A DNA stretch of 64,000 nt from Bacillus safensis FO-36b (GTDB lineage: Bacteria > Bacillota > Bacilli > Bacillales > Bacillaceae). A program made the translations under genes and the position numbers. The stretch lies in the NCBI RefSeq assembly GCF_000691165.1, contig NZ_ASJD01000011.1, forward strand, positions 1 through 64,000, given 5' to 3'. Of the stretch, positions 43,161-50,748 are shown one piece after another; the stretch's first letter is position 1; each line of letters opens with the position of its first letter. The notes beneath the pieces were generated by a model, which saw nothing but the letters and a program-made list of their open reading frames with translations, did no database searches and had not been told where the DNA came from.

Positions 43161-44378
43161 ATGAAAACAGAGAAAGTCAAACAAATGAAGGCACCAAAGG
43201 GGAATCGGTCTATGCTGATGGGCGCTGCCTTTTTAATGGCGACGTCCGCGATCGGACCGGGATTTTTAACACAAACAACCGTCTTCACACAGCAGCTTGC
43301 GGCTAGCTTTGGGTTTGTCATTTTGATCTCAATTTTATTAGATATTTTTGCACAAACAAATGTATGGCGCATCATTGCCGTTTCAGAAAAACGAGGTCAG
43401 GATATAGCGAATATGGTGCTCCCGGGTCTCGGGTATGTGCTGGCCTTTTTGATTGTCATTGGAGGACTTGCCTTTAACATCGGAAATATCGCTGGAGCTG
43501 GTCTCGGTTTTCAGGTGATCTTCGGTGTCGATCCGCGAATCGGCGCAGGGATCAGTGCTGTGATTGCCATTCTCATCTTTGTGATCAAAGAGGCTGGGAA
43601 AGCGATGGACCGTTTTACGCAGGCAGCAGGCTTTGTCATGATTGGCCTGATGCTGTACGTGGCGATTTCAACAGCGCCGCCAGTTGGAGAAGCAGCCGTG
43701 AGAACATTTGTCCCAGAGACGATTGATATTTTATCCATTGTGACACTTGTGGGCGGAACGGTAGGCGGCTATATCGTCTTTGCTGGCGGGCATCGCTTGC
43801 TGGATGCAGGTATTAAGGGGAAGGAAGCACTGCCGCAAGTGACGAAAAGCTCTATTTTCGGTGTGTTAATTACATCTGTCATGCGTGTGGCACTCTTTCT
43901 TGCCACATTAGGAGTTGTCTCAAAAGGCTTGCAGATAGATCCATCCAACCCGCCTGCCTCTGTTTTTCAATTAGCTTCAGGAAATATCGGATATAAAATG
44001 TTCGGGATTATTATGTGGGCTGCGGCGATTACATCCGTCATTGGAGCAGCATACACATCTGTTTCTTTCTTCAAAACCTTCTCACCAAAAATTGAGCAAA
44101 ACCAGCGTGGTATCATCATTGGCTTTATTGCCCTCTCGACCCTTTGTTTTATTACGATCGGAAGACCAGTGAACATCTTGATATTAGTTGGAGCGATCAA
44201 TGCATTGATTTTGCCGCTCGCCCTTGGCACATTACTCGTTGCGGCGTATAAGAAAGACATTGTCGGAGATTATCGGCATCCATTCTTTTTGACAGTGACT
44301 GGTGCATTTGTTGTGGTCATTATGGCGATGATGGGCGGCTATACCATCATTAATGAAATCCCGAAACTATGGAGTTGA
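43161..44378 (+). CDS. ycsG: NRAMP-family transporter YcsG
   Basis: A 405-residue membrane protein of the NRAMP/APC fold with about 11 helices. The N-terminal segment has ATSAIGPGFLTQTT where true metal transporters have DPGN, so the metal-coordinating Asp/Asn are not conserved; it is unlikely to be a Mn/Fe carrier. Its operon place suggests transport of 5-oxoproline or a related compound. ATG 43161 with AAAGGGGG upstream. The last codons overlap the ribosome-binding site of ycsI. Confidence 0.88.
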   Translation: MKTEKVKQMKAPKGNRSMLMGAAFLMATSAIGPGFLTQTTVFTQQLAASFGFVILISILLDIFAQTNVWRIIAVSEKRGQDIANMVLPGLGYVLAFLIVIGGLAFNIGNIAGAGLGFQVIFGVDPRIGAGISAVIAILIFVIKEAGKAMDRFTQAAGFVMIGLMLYVAISTAPPVGEAAVRTFVPETIDILSIVTLVGGTVGGYIVFAGGHRLLDAGIKGKEALPQVTKSSIFGVLITSVMRVALFLATLGVVSKGLQIDPSNPPASVFQLASGNIGYKMFGIIMWAAAITSVIGAAYTSVSFFKTFSPKIEQNQRGIIIGFIALSTLCFITIGRPVNILILVGAINALILPLALGTLLVAAYKKDIVGDYRHPFFLTVTGAFVVVIMAMMGGYTIINEIPKLWS

Positions 44379-44383
44379 TTCAG

Positions 44384-45175
44384 ATGAATACTTATCAAAC
44401 ATATGAGCCATCACAGATGAGAGAATTGATTCGCGAAAAAAAGATCACAGGACCAACGGCTGGCTTTGCAGAGGGGTTTGCTCAAGCCAATTTAATGATT
44501 GTCAAAAAGGAACTTGCCTTTGATTTTCTTTTATTTTGTCAGCGGAATCCGGCTGCATGTCCCTTGCTTGATGTACTGGACCCAGGTGATCCAGTGCCAA
44601 GACGGTCGGCCCCTCAAGCGGATATTCGTACGGACTTTCCTAAGTACCGTATTTACCGAAAAGGGATTCTTGAAGAAGAGGTTACAGATATCACTGCTTA
44701 TTGGGAGGATGATATGGTTGCCTTTCTCATTGGATGCAGTTTTACGTTTGAGCACGCGCTTATGCTAAATGACATTCCTGTCCGCCATATCGAAGACGGT
44801 CATAACGTACCCATGTATCAAACGAATATAGCTTGTGAAAAAGCAGGAGTCTTTCATGGCCCGATGGTGGTCAGCATGAGACCCATTCCGGCGCATCAAG
44901 TCACAAGAAGTGTTCAAGTGACATCTCGATTTCCATCAGTCCATGGCGGACCGATCCATATAGGGGACCCAGCGGTGATTGGCATTTCCGATATAGGTCA
45001 GCCTGACTTTGGAGAACCATCTGTGCTCAAAGAAGGAGAAGTCCCGGTGTTTTGGGCATGTGGTGTGACGCCGCAAGCCATTGTCATGCATACAAAACCC
45101 GATATTGCGATCACTCATGCACCCGGTCATATGTTCATCACAGATCGAAGAGATCAAAAGCTAGGTGTACTGTAG
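44384..45175 (+). CDS. ycsI: DUF1445 family protein YcsI (putative hydro-lyase)
   Basis: A 263-residue protein of the DUF1445 / D-glutamate-cyclase-like family. Family blocks GPTAGFAEGFAQANL near residue 25, GCSFTFEHAL near residue 115 and ITHAPGHMFITD near the C-terminus are present. A related mammalian enzyme (D-glutamate cyclase) converts 5-oxo-D-proline to D-glutamate, and since this gene sits among 5-oxoprolinase genes a similar reaction on the D-isomer is a good hypothesis. I chose ATG 44384 with GGAG 9 bases upstream over ATG 44369, which lies inside the ycsG 3' end. Confidence 0.88.
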   Translation: MNTYQTYEPSQMRELIREKKITGPTAGFAEGFAQANLMIVKKELAFDFLLFCQRNPAACPLLDVLDPGDPVPRRSAPQADIRTDFPKYRIYRKGILEEEVTDITAYWEDDMVAFLIGCSFTFEHALMLNDIPVRHIEDGHNVPMYQTNIACEKAGVFHGPMVVSMRPIPAHQVTRSVQVTSRFPSVHGGPIHIGDPAVIGISDIGQPDFGEPSVLKEGEVPVFWACGVTPQAIVMHTKPDIAITHAPGHMFITDRRDQKLGVL

Positions 45176-45193
45176 AAAGAGAGGTGTTCTCAA

Positions 45194-45940
45194 GTGGCTT
45201 TTTCAACGATAAAAGACTCCATCACCTACCACCCGCTGGGAGATGCAGCGATCGTCATCCAAGCTGGAGCTGACATACGTGAGGAGATTCATGCACGTGT
45301 TGAGCAGCTGTTTGCATGTATTGAACAGCACCCATTTGAAGGATATGTAGAAGCGGTTCAAGCCTTTACAAATGTGACTGTTTTCTACGAGCCATATACC
45401 GTTCATCAATCGGCCCAGCTTCAAACACATGACCTGTCTCCATATGAATGGGTCAAAGGCTACATTGAACAACTTCTTGAAGACAAATGGCAGGAGGGAG
45501 TTCAGGTAAAGCGCCGCATCGTTGACATTCCAGTCTGTTACGGGGGAGCGCTGGGCCCTGATTTAGAAGAGGTTGCCCGTATCAATGGTTTAACGCCAGA
45601 GGAAGTCGTGCGTATTCACACTGCGGGCACGTACCTTGTCTATATGATTGGATTTGCCCCAGGGTTTCCGTTTTTAGGCGGGCTGTCTGAAAAGATCGCA
45701 GCACCACGCAGAGAAACACCAAGAATGTCCATTCCAAAAGGCTCTGTTGGTATTGCAGGAAAGCAGACAGGCGTTTATCCAATTTCTACACCCGGGGGCT
45801 GGCAGCTCATTGGACAAACCCCGCTGCCGCTTTTTCGCCCAGACGAGGAAATTCCGAGTCTATTGAAAGCAGGGGACGAGGTCAGATTTGTCCAAATGTC
45901 TGAAAAGGAATTTTTCAGCATGAAGGAGGCAGAATGTTGA
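45194..45940 (+). CDS. kipI: 5-oxoprolinase subunit PxpB / KinA inhibitor KipI
   Basis: A 248-residue member of the KipI/allophanate hydrolase subunit 1 family (cyclophilin-like barrel at the C-terminus; GFAPGFPFLGGL near residue 152, SVGIAGKQTGVYPISTPGGWQLIG near residue 180). It is a subunit of 5-oxoprolinase and in B. subtilis also binds and inhibits sporulation kinase KinA. GTG start at 45194 with GAGAGGTG upstream. Its end overlaps kipA by 7 bp. Confidence 0.93.
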   Translation: MAFSTIKDSITYHPLGDAAIVIQAGADIREEIHARVEQLFACIEQHPFEGYVEAVQAFTNVTVFYEPYTVHQSAQLQTHDLSPYEWVKGYIEQLLEDKWQEGVQVKRRIVDIPVCYGGALGPDLEEVARINGLTPEEVVRIHTAGTYLVYMIGFAPGFPFLGGLSEKIAAPRRETPRMSIPKGSVGIAGKQTGVYPISTPGGWQLIGQTPLPLFRPDEEIPSLLKAGDEVRFVQMSEKEFFSMKEAEC

Positions 45941-46983
45941 GTATTCATGTCATCAAGCCAGGGATGTACACAACCATTCAAGATAAAGGGCGGCAAGGCT
46001 ATCAAAAGTATGGTGTCTTAACGAGCGGCGGCATGGACCCGCTCTCACTTAGAATCGCCAACATTCTCACCGGTAACCAAGAAAACGAAGCCGTGCTGGA
46101 AGTCACGTTGATGGGGCCGGGGCCTGTGTTGACATGTGAGAAGGATCAGCTCATTGCCGTCACTGGTGCTGATGTTGAGATTGATATTGATGGAGAGCGG
46201 GCACCATTATGGAAGCCGCTTTTTGTCCGATCAGGAAGCACGATCACCTTTGGTCCTTGTAAGAGAGGCTGCCGCGTTTATCTTGCTGTGGCAGGTGGAT
46301 TTGATGTGGCACCAGTCATGCAGAGCAAAAGCACTTATGTCAGAGCAGGAATCGGTGGACTGAAAGGACGACCGCTTGAAAAAGGCGACATTCTGCCTGT
46401 TGGAGAGCCGTCTATCGTAGCGGATCATTTGTTTGATAGGCTGAAAAATAAAGTGAAACAGGCGGGATACGGCGCACCCGATTGGACAGTGAGTCATGAT
46501 CATTTTTTGCCGCTGCTGAAATCGCCAGTGATTCGCGTGCTGGCAGGCAGGCATCTTTCTTTTTTTCAAGAAACATCTCAAACCGCTTTTTTTGAGCAGC
46601 CTTATCAGGTCACACCCCAATCAGATCGTATGGGCTGCCGGCTGAAGGGGGAGCCGGTTCATTTAAAAGAAAAGCTGGAATTGATCTCAGAAGCTGTCGC
46701 CTTTGGATCTATTCAAATTCCACCCGATGGCCAGCCGATTATTCTGCTGGCAGATCGGCAGACGACAGGCGGATACCCGCGTATTGGAGAAGTAGCAACT
46801 GTTGATCTGCCGCTTATTGCACAGGCGATGCCTGGGGCAAAGCTGTATTTTGAACAAATAGATCACCGGGATGCAGAGCAGGCGTTATTTAAGCAAGAAG
46901 CCGAACTGAGGGAGCTGGCCGCAAGAATCAAGCTGGAAGCATTCTCGTTTAGAAAAGGTGAAGAAGATGCAAAACACAAATAA
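45934..46983 (+). CDS. kipA: 5-oxoprolinase subunit PxpC / KipA
   Basis: A 349-residue member of the AHS2 (allophanate hydrolase subunit 2) family: QDKGRQGYQKYGV near residue 15, GAMD-like SGGMDPLSLRIAN near residue 30 and PVGRPQ-like region further on. With PxpA and PxpB it completes 5-oxoprolinase; in B. subtilis KipA counteracts KipI. ATG 45934 follows GGAGG inside the kipI 3' end. The gene end overlaps the kipR start. Confidence 0.93.
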   Translation: MLSIHVIKPGMYTTIQDKGRQGYQKYGVLTSGGMDPLSLRIANILTGNQENEAVLEVTLMGPGPVLTCEKDQLIAVTGADVEIDIDGERAPLWKPLFVRSGSTITFGPCKRGCRVYLAVAGGFDVAPVMQSKSTYVRAGIGGLKGRPLEKGDILPVGEPSIVADHLFDRLKNKVKQAGYGAPDWTVSHDHFLPLLKSPVIRVLAGRHLSFFQETSQTAFFEQPYQVTPQSDRMGCRLKGEPVHLKEKLELISEAVAFGSIQIPPDGQPIILLADRQTTGGYPRIGEVATVDLPLIAQAMPGAKLYFEQIDHRDAEQALFKQEAELRELAARIKLEAFSFRKGEEDAKHK

Positions 46984-47740
46984 AACGGTTGTGAAATCAA
47001 TGGAGATTTTGCGGCTGTTTATCGCTCACGATCAATTAACATTAAATGAAATGATCGAGCTTTCCGGTATGCCGAAAACATCTGTTCATCGTATGGCGAG
47101 CTCTTTAGCTGATATGGGGCTGTTAGAAAAGCAAGAAACGGGTGTTTATCGATTAGGCTTGATGTTCCTTGAATACGGTCAGCTTGTGGCGGACCGCCTT
47201 GATATTCGAAGGATTGCAAGACCATTTATGGAAAGCTTACGGGATGAAGTAGGTGAAGCTGTACAGCTCATTGTTCGTGAGGGCGACGAAGCCATTTACG
47301 TGGAAAAGATTGAAGGTACGCAGCCTGTTCGTCTCTACACCGCCGTCGGCAGACGGTCCCCCCTATATGCGGGTGCCTGTGCGAGAAGTATTCTCTCCTT
47401 TTTGCCAGAGAGCGAGAGACTTGCCTATATTGACTCAATTGAGCTGGGGAAGATCGGAATTGGGACCATCACAGATAAAGAGGTTCTAAGAAACATGCTG
47501 GAAGAATCAAATGCACGGGGATATACGCTAAGCTATTCTGAGCTTGAAAACTATACAGCTGCGATTGGAGCCCCAATTTTCAATCATCTGGGGGAAGTGG
47601 CAGCAGGTATTAGCATTGCAGGATTTGAAGCAGGATATCAAAAAGAACGCTTACCTTACTTAATTAAACAGGTGAAAAAAGCCGCCAGTGATATTTCGAG
47701 GGAATTAGGATTTTCATCTGAACAAATAAAAAGCCAATGA
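46967..47740 (+). CDS. kipR: IclR-family regulator KipR
   Basis: A 257-residue IclR protein: N-terminal winged helix (SMEILRLFIAHDQLTLNEMIELSGMPKTSVHRM, residues about 9-42) and C-terminal effector domain. In B. subtilis it represses the ycsF-kip operon. It is the last operon gene and starts inside kipA: I chose ATG 46967 with AAAGGTGA upstream over GTG 46958. Palindromes in the operon leader at 42325-42358 are candidate targets. The stop codon lies within the terminator stem. Confidence 0.92.
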   Translation: MQNTNKTVVKSMEILRLFIAHDQLTLNEMIELSGMPKTSVHRMASSLADMGLLEKQETGVYRLGLMFLEYGQLVADRLDIRRIARPFMESLRDEVGEAVQLIVREGDEAIYVEKIEGTQPVRLYTAVGRRSPLYAGACARSILSFLPESERLAYIDSIELGKIGIGTITDKEVLRNMLEESNARGYTLSYSELENYTAAIGAPIFNHLGEVAAGISIAGFEAGYQKERLPYLIKQVKKAASDISRELGFSSEQIKSQ

Positions 47741-47762
47741 CCGTAAAGATCATTGGCTTTTT
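47728..47762. terminator. Bidirectional terminator overlapping the kipR stop codon
   Basis: Perfect 13-bp stem AAAAAGCCAATGA / TCATTGGCTTTTT with a 9-nt loop; the left arm contains the last kipR codons and stop. It also ends the convergent azoreductase gene. Confidence 0.92.
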
Positions 47763-47773
47763 GCGTGCAGTTA

Positions 47774-48409
47774 TTAGAAAGTTTTTCCTAAAGCTTTCGC
47801 ACGTTCGATTGCATCTGCTTTAATTTGCTCTGCTTTTGCAGGCTCAGCATTGTGGCCTTCAACGATAAGACCTTCGAAAGAAGGAATTCCGAAGAAGCTA
47901 GCGATTGTACCAAGGTAACGGTGACCTGCTTCAAGTTCAGCAGCAGGACCTTCAGAGTAGTATCCGCCACGTGCTTGGATGTGAAGAGCTTTTTTGTCTG
48001 TTAATAATCCAACAGGACCTTGCTCAGTGTATTTGAATGTTTTACCAGCTACAGCAACAGAGTCGATGTATGCTTTAAGAACTGGTGGGAATGAGAAGTT
48101 CCAAAGTGGTGAAACAAATACATATTTGTCAGCAGAAACGAATTGATCACTTAATTCGTTTAGACGAGCAACTTTCGCTTGCTCTTCAGCTGAAAGTGTA
48201 TCGAAACCAGCGCCAGATTGAAGTTTGCCCCAGCCAGCGAATACATCTGCATCAATGTGAGGGATGTTTTCTTTGTACAAATCGATATGTACAACCTCGT
48301 CACTTGGATTTGCTTCCTTATAAGATTCAATAAATGCCTTAGCAGTAGCCATACTGTAAGAAACTGTTTCATCATGCGGATGTGCAGTGATGTATAAAAC
48401 TTTTGCCAT
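47774..48409 (-). CDS. azoR: FMN-dependent NADH azoreductase (AzoR)
   Basis: A 211-residue flavodoxin-fold NADH:quinone/azo reductase. Motifs: [18 protein letters not shown] for FMN phosphate, [19 protein letters not shown] near residue 102 and the [13 protein letters not shown] region. It is close to B. subtilis YocJ (AzoR1), which protects from quinones and is under YodB control there. ATG 48409 (AAAGGA 10 nt upstream) gives the conserved MAKVLY start; ATG 48415 is the alternative. Confidence 0.92.
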   Translation of the reverse strand: MAKVLYITAHPHDETVSYSMATAKAFIESYKEANPSDEVVHIDLYKENIPHIDADVFAGWGKLQSGAGFDTLSAEEQAKVARLNELSDQFVSADKYVFVSPLWNFSFPPVLKAYIDSVAVAGKTFKYTEQGPVGLLTDKKALHIQARGGYYSEGPAAELEAGHRYLGTIASFFGIPSFEGLIVEGHNAEPAKAEQIKADAIERAKALGKTF

Positions 48410-48815
48410 GTTCATTCAATCCTTTCTGTTTCGGTTATTTTTTTAGCGTATCCCAATGATACACTGAATATGTGGCATCTTTAATCATATTGGAATGCTA
48501 TGAAAAAGATGTAACAAGCACAGTTACATGAAAACTGATATTTTCATTGTAATCACAATGTAGTTTGAAGTCAAGGTATAAAGTCTCGAAATCAAGATAA
48601 AAAGTTTGTAAATTTTTCTGGAACGCGTAAACACGCAGTTTTCAGCGTAAAAAGCCTACTCTTATTGAACAAAAAATCGTTCGATATCGCAAGTAAAGAG
48701 TTTGTAAAGGCACTGCATCTCAAAAATAGATGGATGCCCCTAAGTCATCTGCTACAAGCAACTGTTCTCCGAATTCGTATATATAAGAGAAGGCAGGAGA
48801 GAGTGAGGGATAAGA
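48410..48815. promoter_or_regulatory. Azoreductase/lipC intergenic region with inverted repeats
   Basis: No gene is supported in this 400-bp stretch. It holds GTATC-N5-GATAC at 48449-48463, TGTAAC-N7-GTTACA at 48510-48528 and CATTGT-AATC-ACAATG at 48545-48560, all upstream of azoR on the minus strand. One may be the site of a quinone-responsive repressor (YodB or MhqR type). The part 48600-48800 shows only a weak purine-rich run before lipC. Confidence 0.5.
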
Positions 48816-49448
48816 GTGGGACGATCCTATGTTGCGATTGGAGATTCCTTAACAGTTGGGGTGGGGGCACGTTTATTTGGCGGAGGATTTGTTCAGCGAT
48901 TTTGGTGGATGCTTGAAAAAAAGACACATGCACCGGTCGAGCTGTCCGTATTTGCAAAATCAGGGTTAACGACTGATCAGATTTTACAGCTCTTCAAACG
49001 GTCAGAGGTGAGACGTGCGATTGCAGCAGCAGACATCATCACCATCACAGGCTGTGGGAATGATCTTGTTCAAGCTGTTCAGCAGTATGAAGAAGGTGAA
49101 GATGAAAAGAAACTGCTGCAAGCAGTCATACATTGTCAGGCGAATTTTAGCAAGATGATTCAAGAAATTGCTCAGATCAAAAAAGGGCAGCATCAGCCTT
49201 ACTACGTATATTTCATGAATTTATATAATCCATTTCCGCAAATACCAATAGCCGGGCGGTGGCTTCAGCAATATAATCAACAACTTCGTTTGCTTGCTGC
49301 GAATCCGCATGTAGAAGTTGTGGATGTGTACCGAGCGTTTGAAGGGCATGAAAGAGCCTACTTATCGATTGATCAATTTCATCCGAATCCTAAGGGGTAT
49401 GAAGCGATGGCAGAAGCATTGTTTAAGGCATACTGTAAACAGCTGTAA
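48816..49448 (+). CDS. lipC: SGNH/GDSL-family lipase LipC
   Basis: A 210-residue SGNH hydrolase. Block I is VAIGDSLTVGVGA with Ser11, block III GCGND, block V DQFHPNPKGY with the catalytic Asp and His. In B. subtilis LipC (YcsK) is a spore-coat phospholipase needed for germination. No signal peptide, as expected for a protein made in the mother cell. GTG start at 48816 with GAGGGA upstream. A clear SigA promoter is not seen, in keeping with possible sporulation-sigma control. Confidence 0.9.
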   Translation: MGRSYVAIGDSLTVGVGARLFGGGFVQRFWWMLEKKTHAPVELSVFAKSGLTTDQILQLFKRSEVRRAIAAADIITITGCGNDLVQAVQQYEEGEDEKKLLQAVIHCQANFSKMIQEIAQIKKGQHQPYYVYFMNLYNPFPQIPIAGRWLQQYNQQLRLLAANPHVEVVDVYRAFEGHERAYLSIDQFHPNPKGYEAMAEALFKAYCKQL

Positions 49449-49471
49449 TCCGTGGGATTGCAGTTTTTTTC
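49443..49471 (+). terminator. Terminator after lipC
   Basis: CTGTAATCC / GGATTGCAG, 3-nt loop, one G-T pair, then seven T. It overlaps the last lipC codons. Confidence 0.85.
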
Positions 49472-49536
49472 ATCCTTTTCAATAAATGACGGTTTCGATA
49501 TGATAAAAGAAACGAAGGCGAAAGAGGTGTGGAGGC

Positions 49537-50619
49537 ATGGAGGAGATTAGTGCATATTTTCAAGAGATGACTGGAACGGCTTATGAAGTGGGAAAACAGC
49601 AGGCTGTCTGGCTTAAGGAGAACCCGCTGCTAAAGACACAATATATTCGGACAGAACCGGTAACACAACAGGCTGTGAAAGAAACGAAGCAGCTGATCCG
49701 TCCCTTTCTTCCTCAATTAGATGAAGAGTTTGCTGGGTTTTGTGATGAAATGCAATTAGATGAGCGTTATTTGACCTTTTTCTATTCATCTTATCTTCAG
49801 CCAGGCTGTTCCCACTGTGTGAGGCAGGGGAATATGGCGGCAGGCCAACAAACGGTCATGCTTCGTAACTATGATTTCTCCCCGATTTTTGATGATATGC
49901 GTCTTGTGACGACACATGTAAAAGGCTCGGCATATCATACAGGCTCGTCGCTGCTCTTGTTTGGCAGATCTGATGGGATGAATGAGCATGGTCTTTCTGT
50001 AACTTTCTCTGCTTGCGGTCCGCCGGTTGGCAATGAACCCGGTTTAAAGCCCCCAGCAGTCGCCGGTTTGCAGGTGTATCATGTGATTCGCTCTGTTCTG
50101 GAAACCTGTCAAACGGTCGAGGAAGCCATTCGCTCTATCGAGGAAATGCCCGTTGCCTCAAATGTTCACATCATGCTTGCGGATCGAAAAGGAGAGGCGG
50201 CTGTAATTGAAATCATTGATGGTCAAAAAAGAGTGAGAAGACCGGAGAGAGGTTATATTGCCGCAACGAATCATCCGGTAGCTGATCAAACAGCAAAAGG
50301 GATGACCAAACATCATTCTGTTGTCAGATACGATATGTTAATGGAAGCGTTAAAAGAACAACGATCAAGTGATTCTCTTGTGAAACTGTTCCAGACAGAA
50401 TATCCTGATGGTCTGGCTGTGCACAATTATGAGGAGCTGTTTGGAACGATGCGAACCGTCATGTTCCGTCCAGAAGAAGGCACAATCGATTATTGCTTTG
50501 GCTCTCCAGTATACAATCCGACTTATTCTTTAAAAGCGGGGGGTTCACTGCCTTTTCAAGAACAAAAGGTTCAATTTCATCAAAAGGATTATGGACCGTC
50601 ATTTTGGAGAAGTGTCTGA
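49537..50619 (+). CDS. C45-family (acyl-CoA:6-APA acyltransferase-like) Ntn hydrolase
   Basis: A 360-residue protein of the peptidase C45 / linear amide C-N hydrolase type. The likely autocatalytic nucleophile is the first Cys of PGCSHC near residue 91, followed by the family's VMLRNYDFSP strand near residue 108, GRSDGMNEHGLSV near residue 146 and ATNHP near residue 245. Members cleave amides or transfer acyl chains (penicillin biosynthesis in fungi, bile-salt or N-acyl amide hydrolysis in bacteria); no substrate is evident. ATG 49537 has GAGGTGTGGAGG upstream. It is transcribed toward, but separately from, mtlR. Confidence 0.82.
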   Translation: MEEISAYFQEMTGTAYEVGKQQAVWLKENPLLKTQYIRTEPVTQQAVKETKQLIRPFLPQLDEEFAGFCDEMQLDERYLTFFYSSYLQPGCSHCVRQGNMAAGQQTVMLRNYDFSPIFDDMRLVTTHVKGSAYHTGSSLLLFGRSDGMNEHGLSVTFSACGPPVGNEPGLKPPAVAGLQVYHVIRSVLETCQTVEEAIRSIEEMPVASNVHIMLADRKGEAAVIEIIDGQKRVRRPERGYIAATNHPVADQTAKGMTKHHSVVRYDMLMEALKEQRSSDSLVKLFQTEYPDGLAVHNYEELFGTMRTVMFRPEEGTIDYCFGSPVYNPTYSLKAGGSLPFQEQKVQFHQKDYGPSFWRSV

Positions 50620-50637
50620 TGATCCCTTGTTTATATT

Positions 50638-50658
50638 TTGTCACAGCCGCTGTGCCAA
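50638..50658 (+). promoter_or_regulatory. MtlR operator of mtlR
   Basis: TTGTCACA, 5 nt, TGTGCCAA. It fits the MtlR half-sites and the mtlA operator at 32726, with the same 5-nt spacer and the same 18-bp distance to the -35. Confidence 0.8.
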
Positions 50659-50676
50659 ATTCAGATCAACTTAAGA

Positions 50677-50706
50677 TTGCAACGCTCGTTGAAAGCGTTT
50701 TATATT
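50677..50706 (+). promoter_or_regulatory. mtlR promoter with overlapping cre site
   Basis: TTGCAA, 18 nt, TATATT (or 17 nt to TTATAT). TGAAAGCGTTTTAT at 50690-50703 is a cre-like element, nearly identical to the one in the mtlA promoter. Confidence 0.7.
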
Positions 50707-50748
50707 AAGGTGTGACAATAGACCTATTTATACAGAAGGAGGCATTTC

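Noticed and set aside
48665..48916. 83-codon frame upstream of and overlapping lipC
   Set aside because: Weak start, Arg/Trp-rich random-looking product, overlaps the firmly identified SGNH gene.
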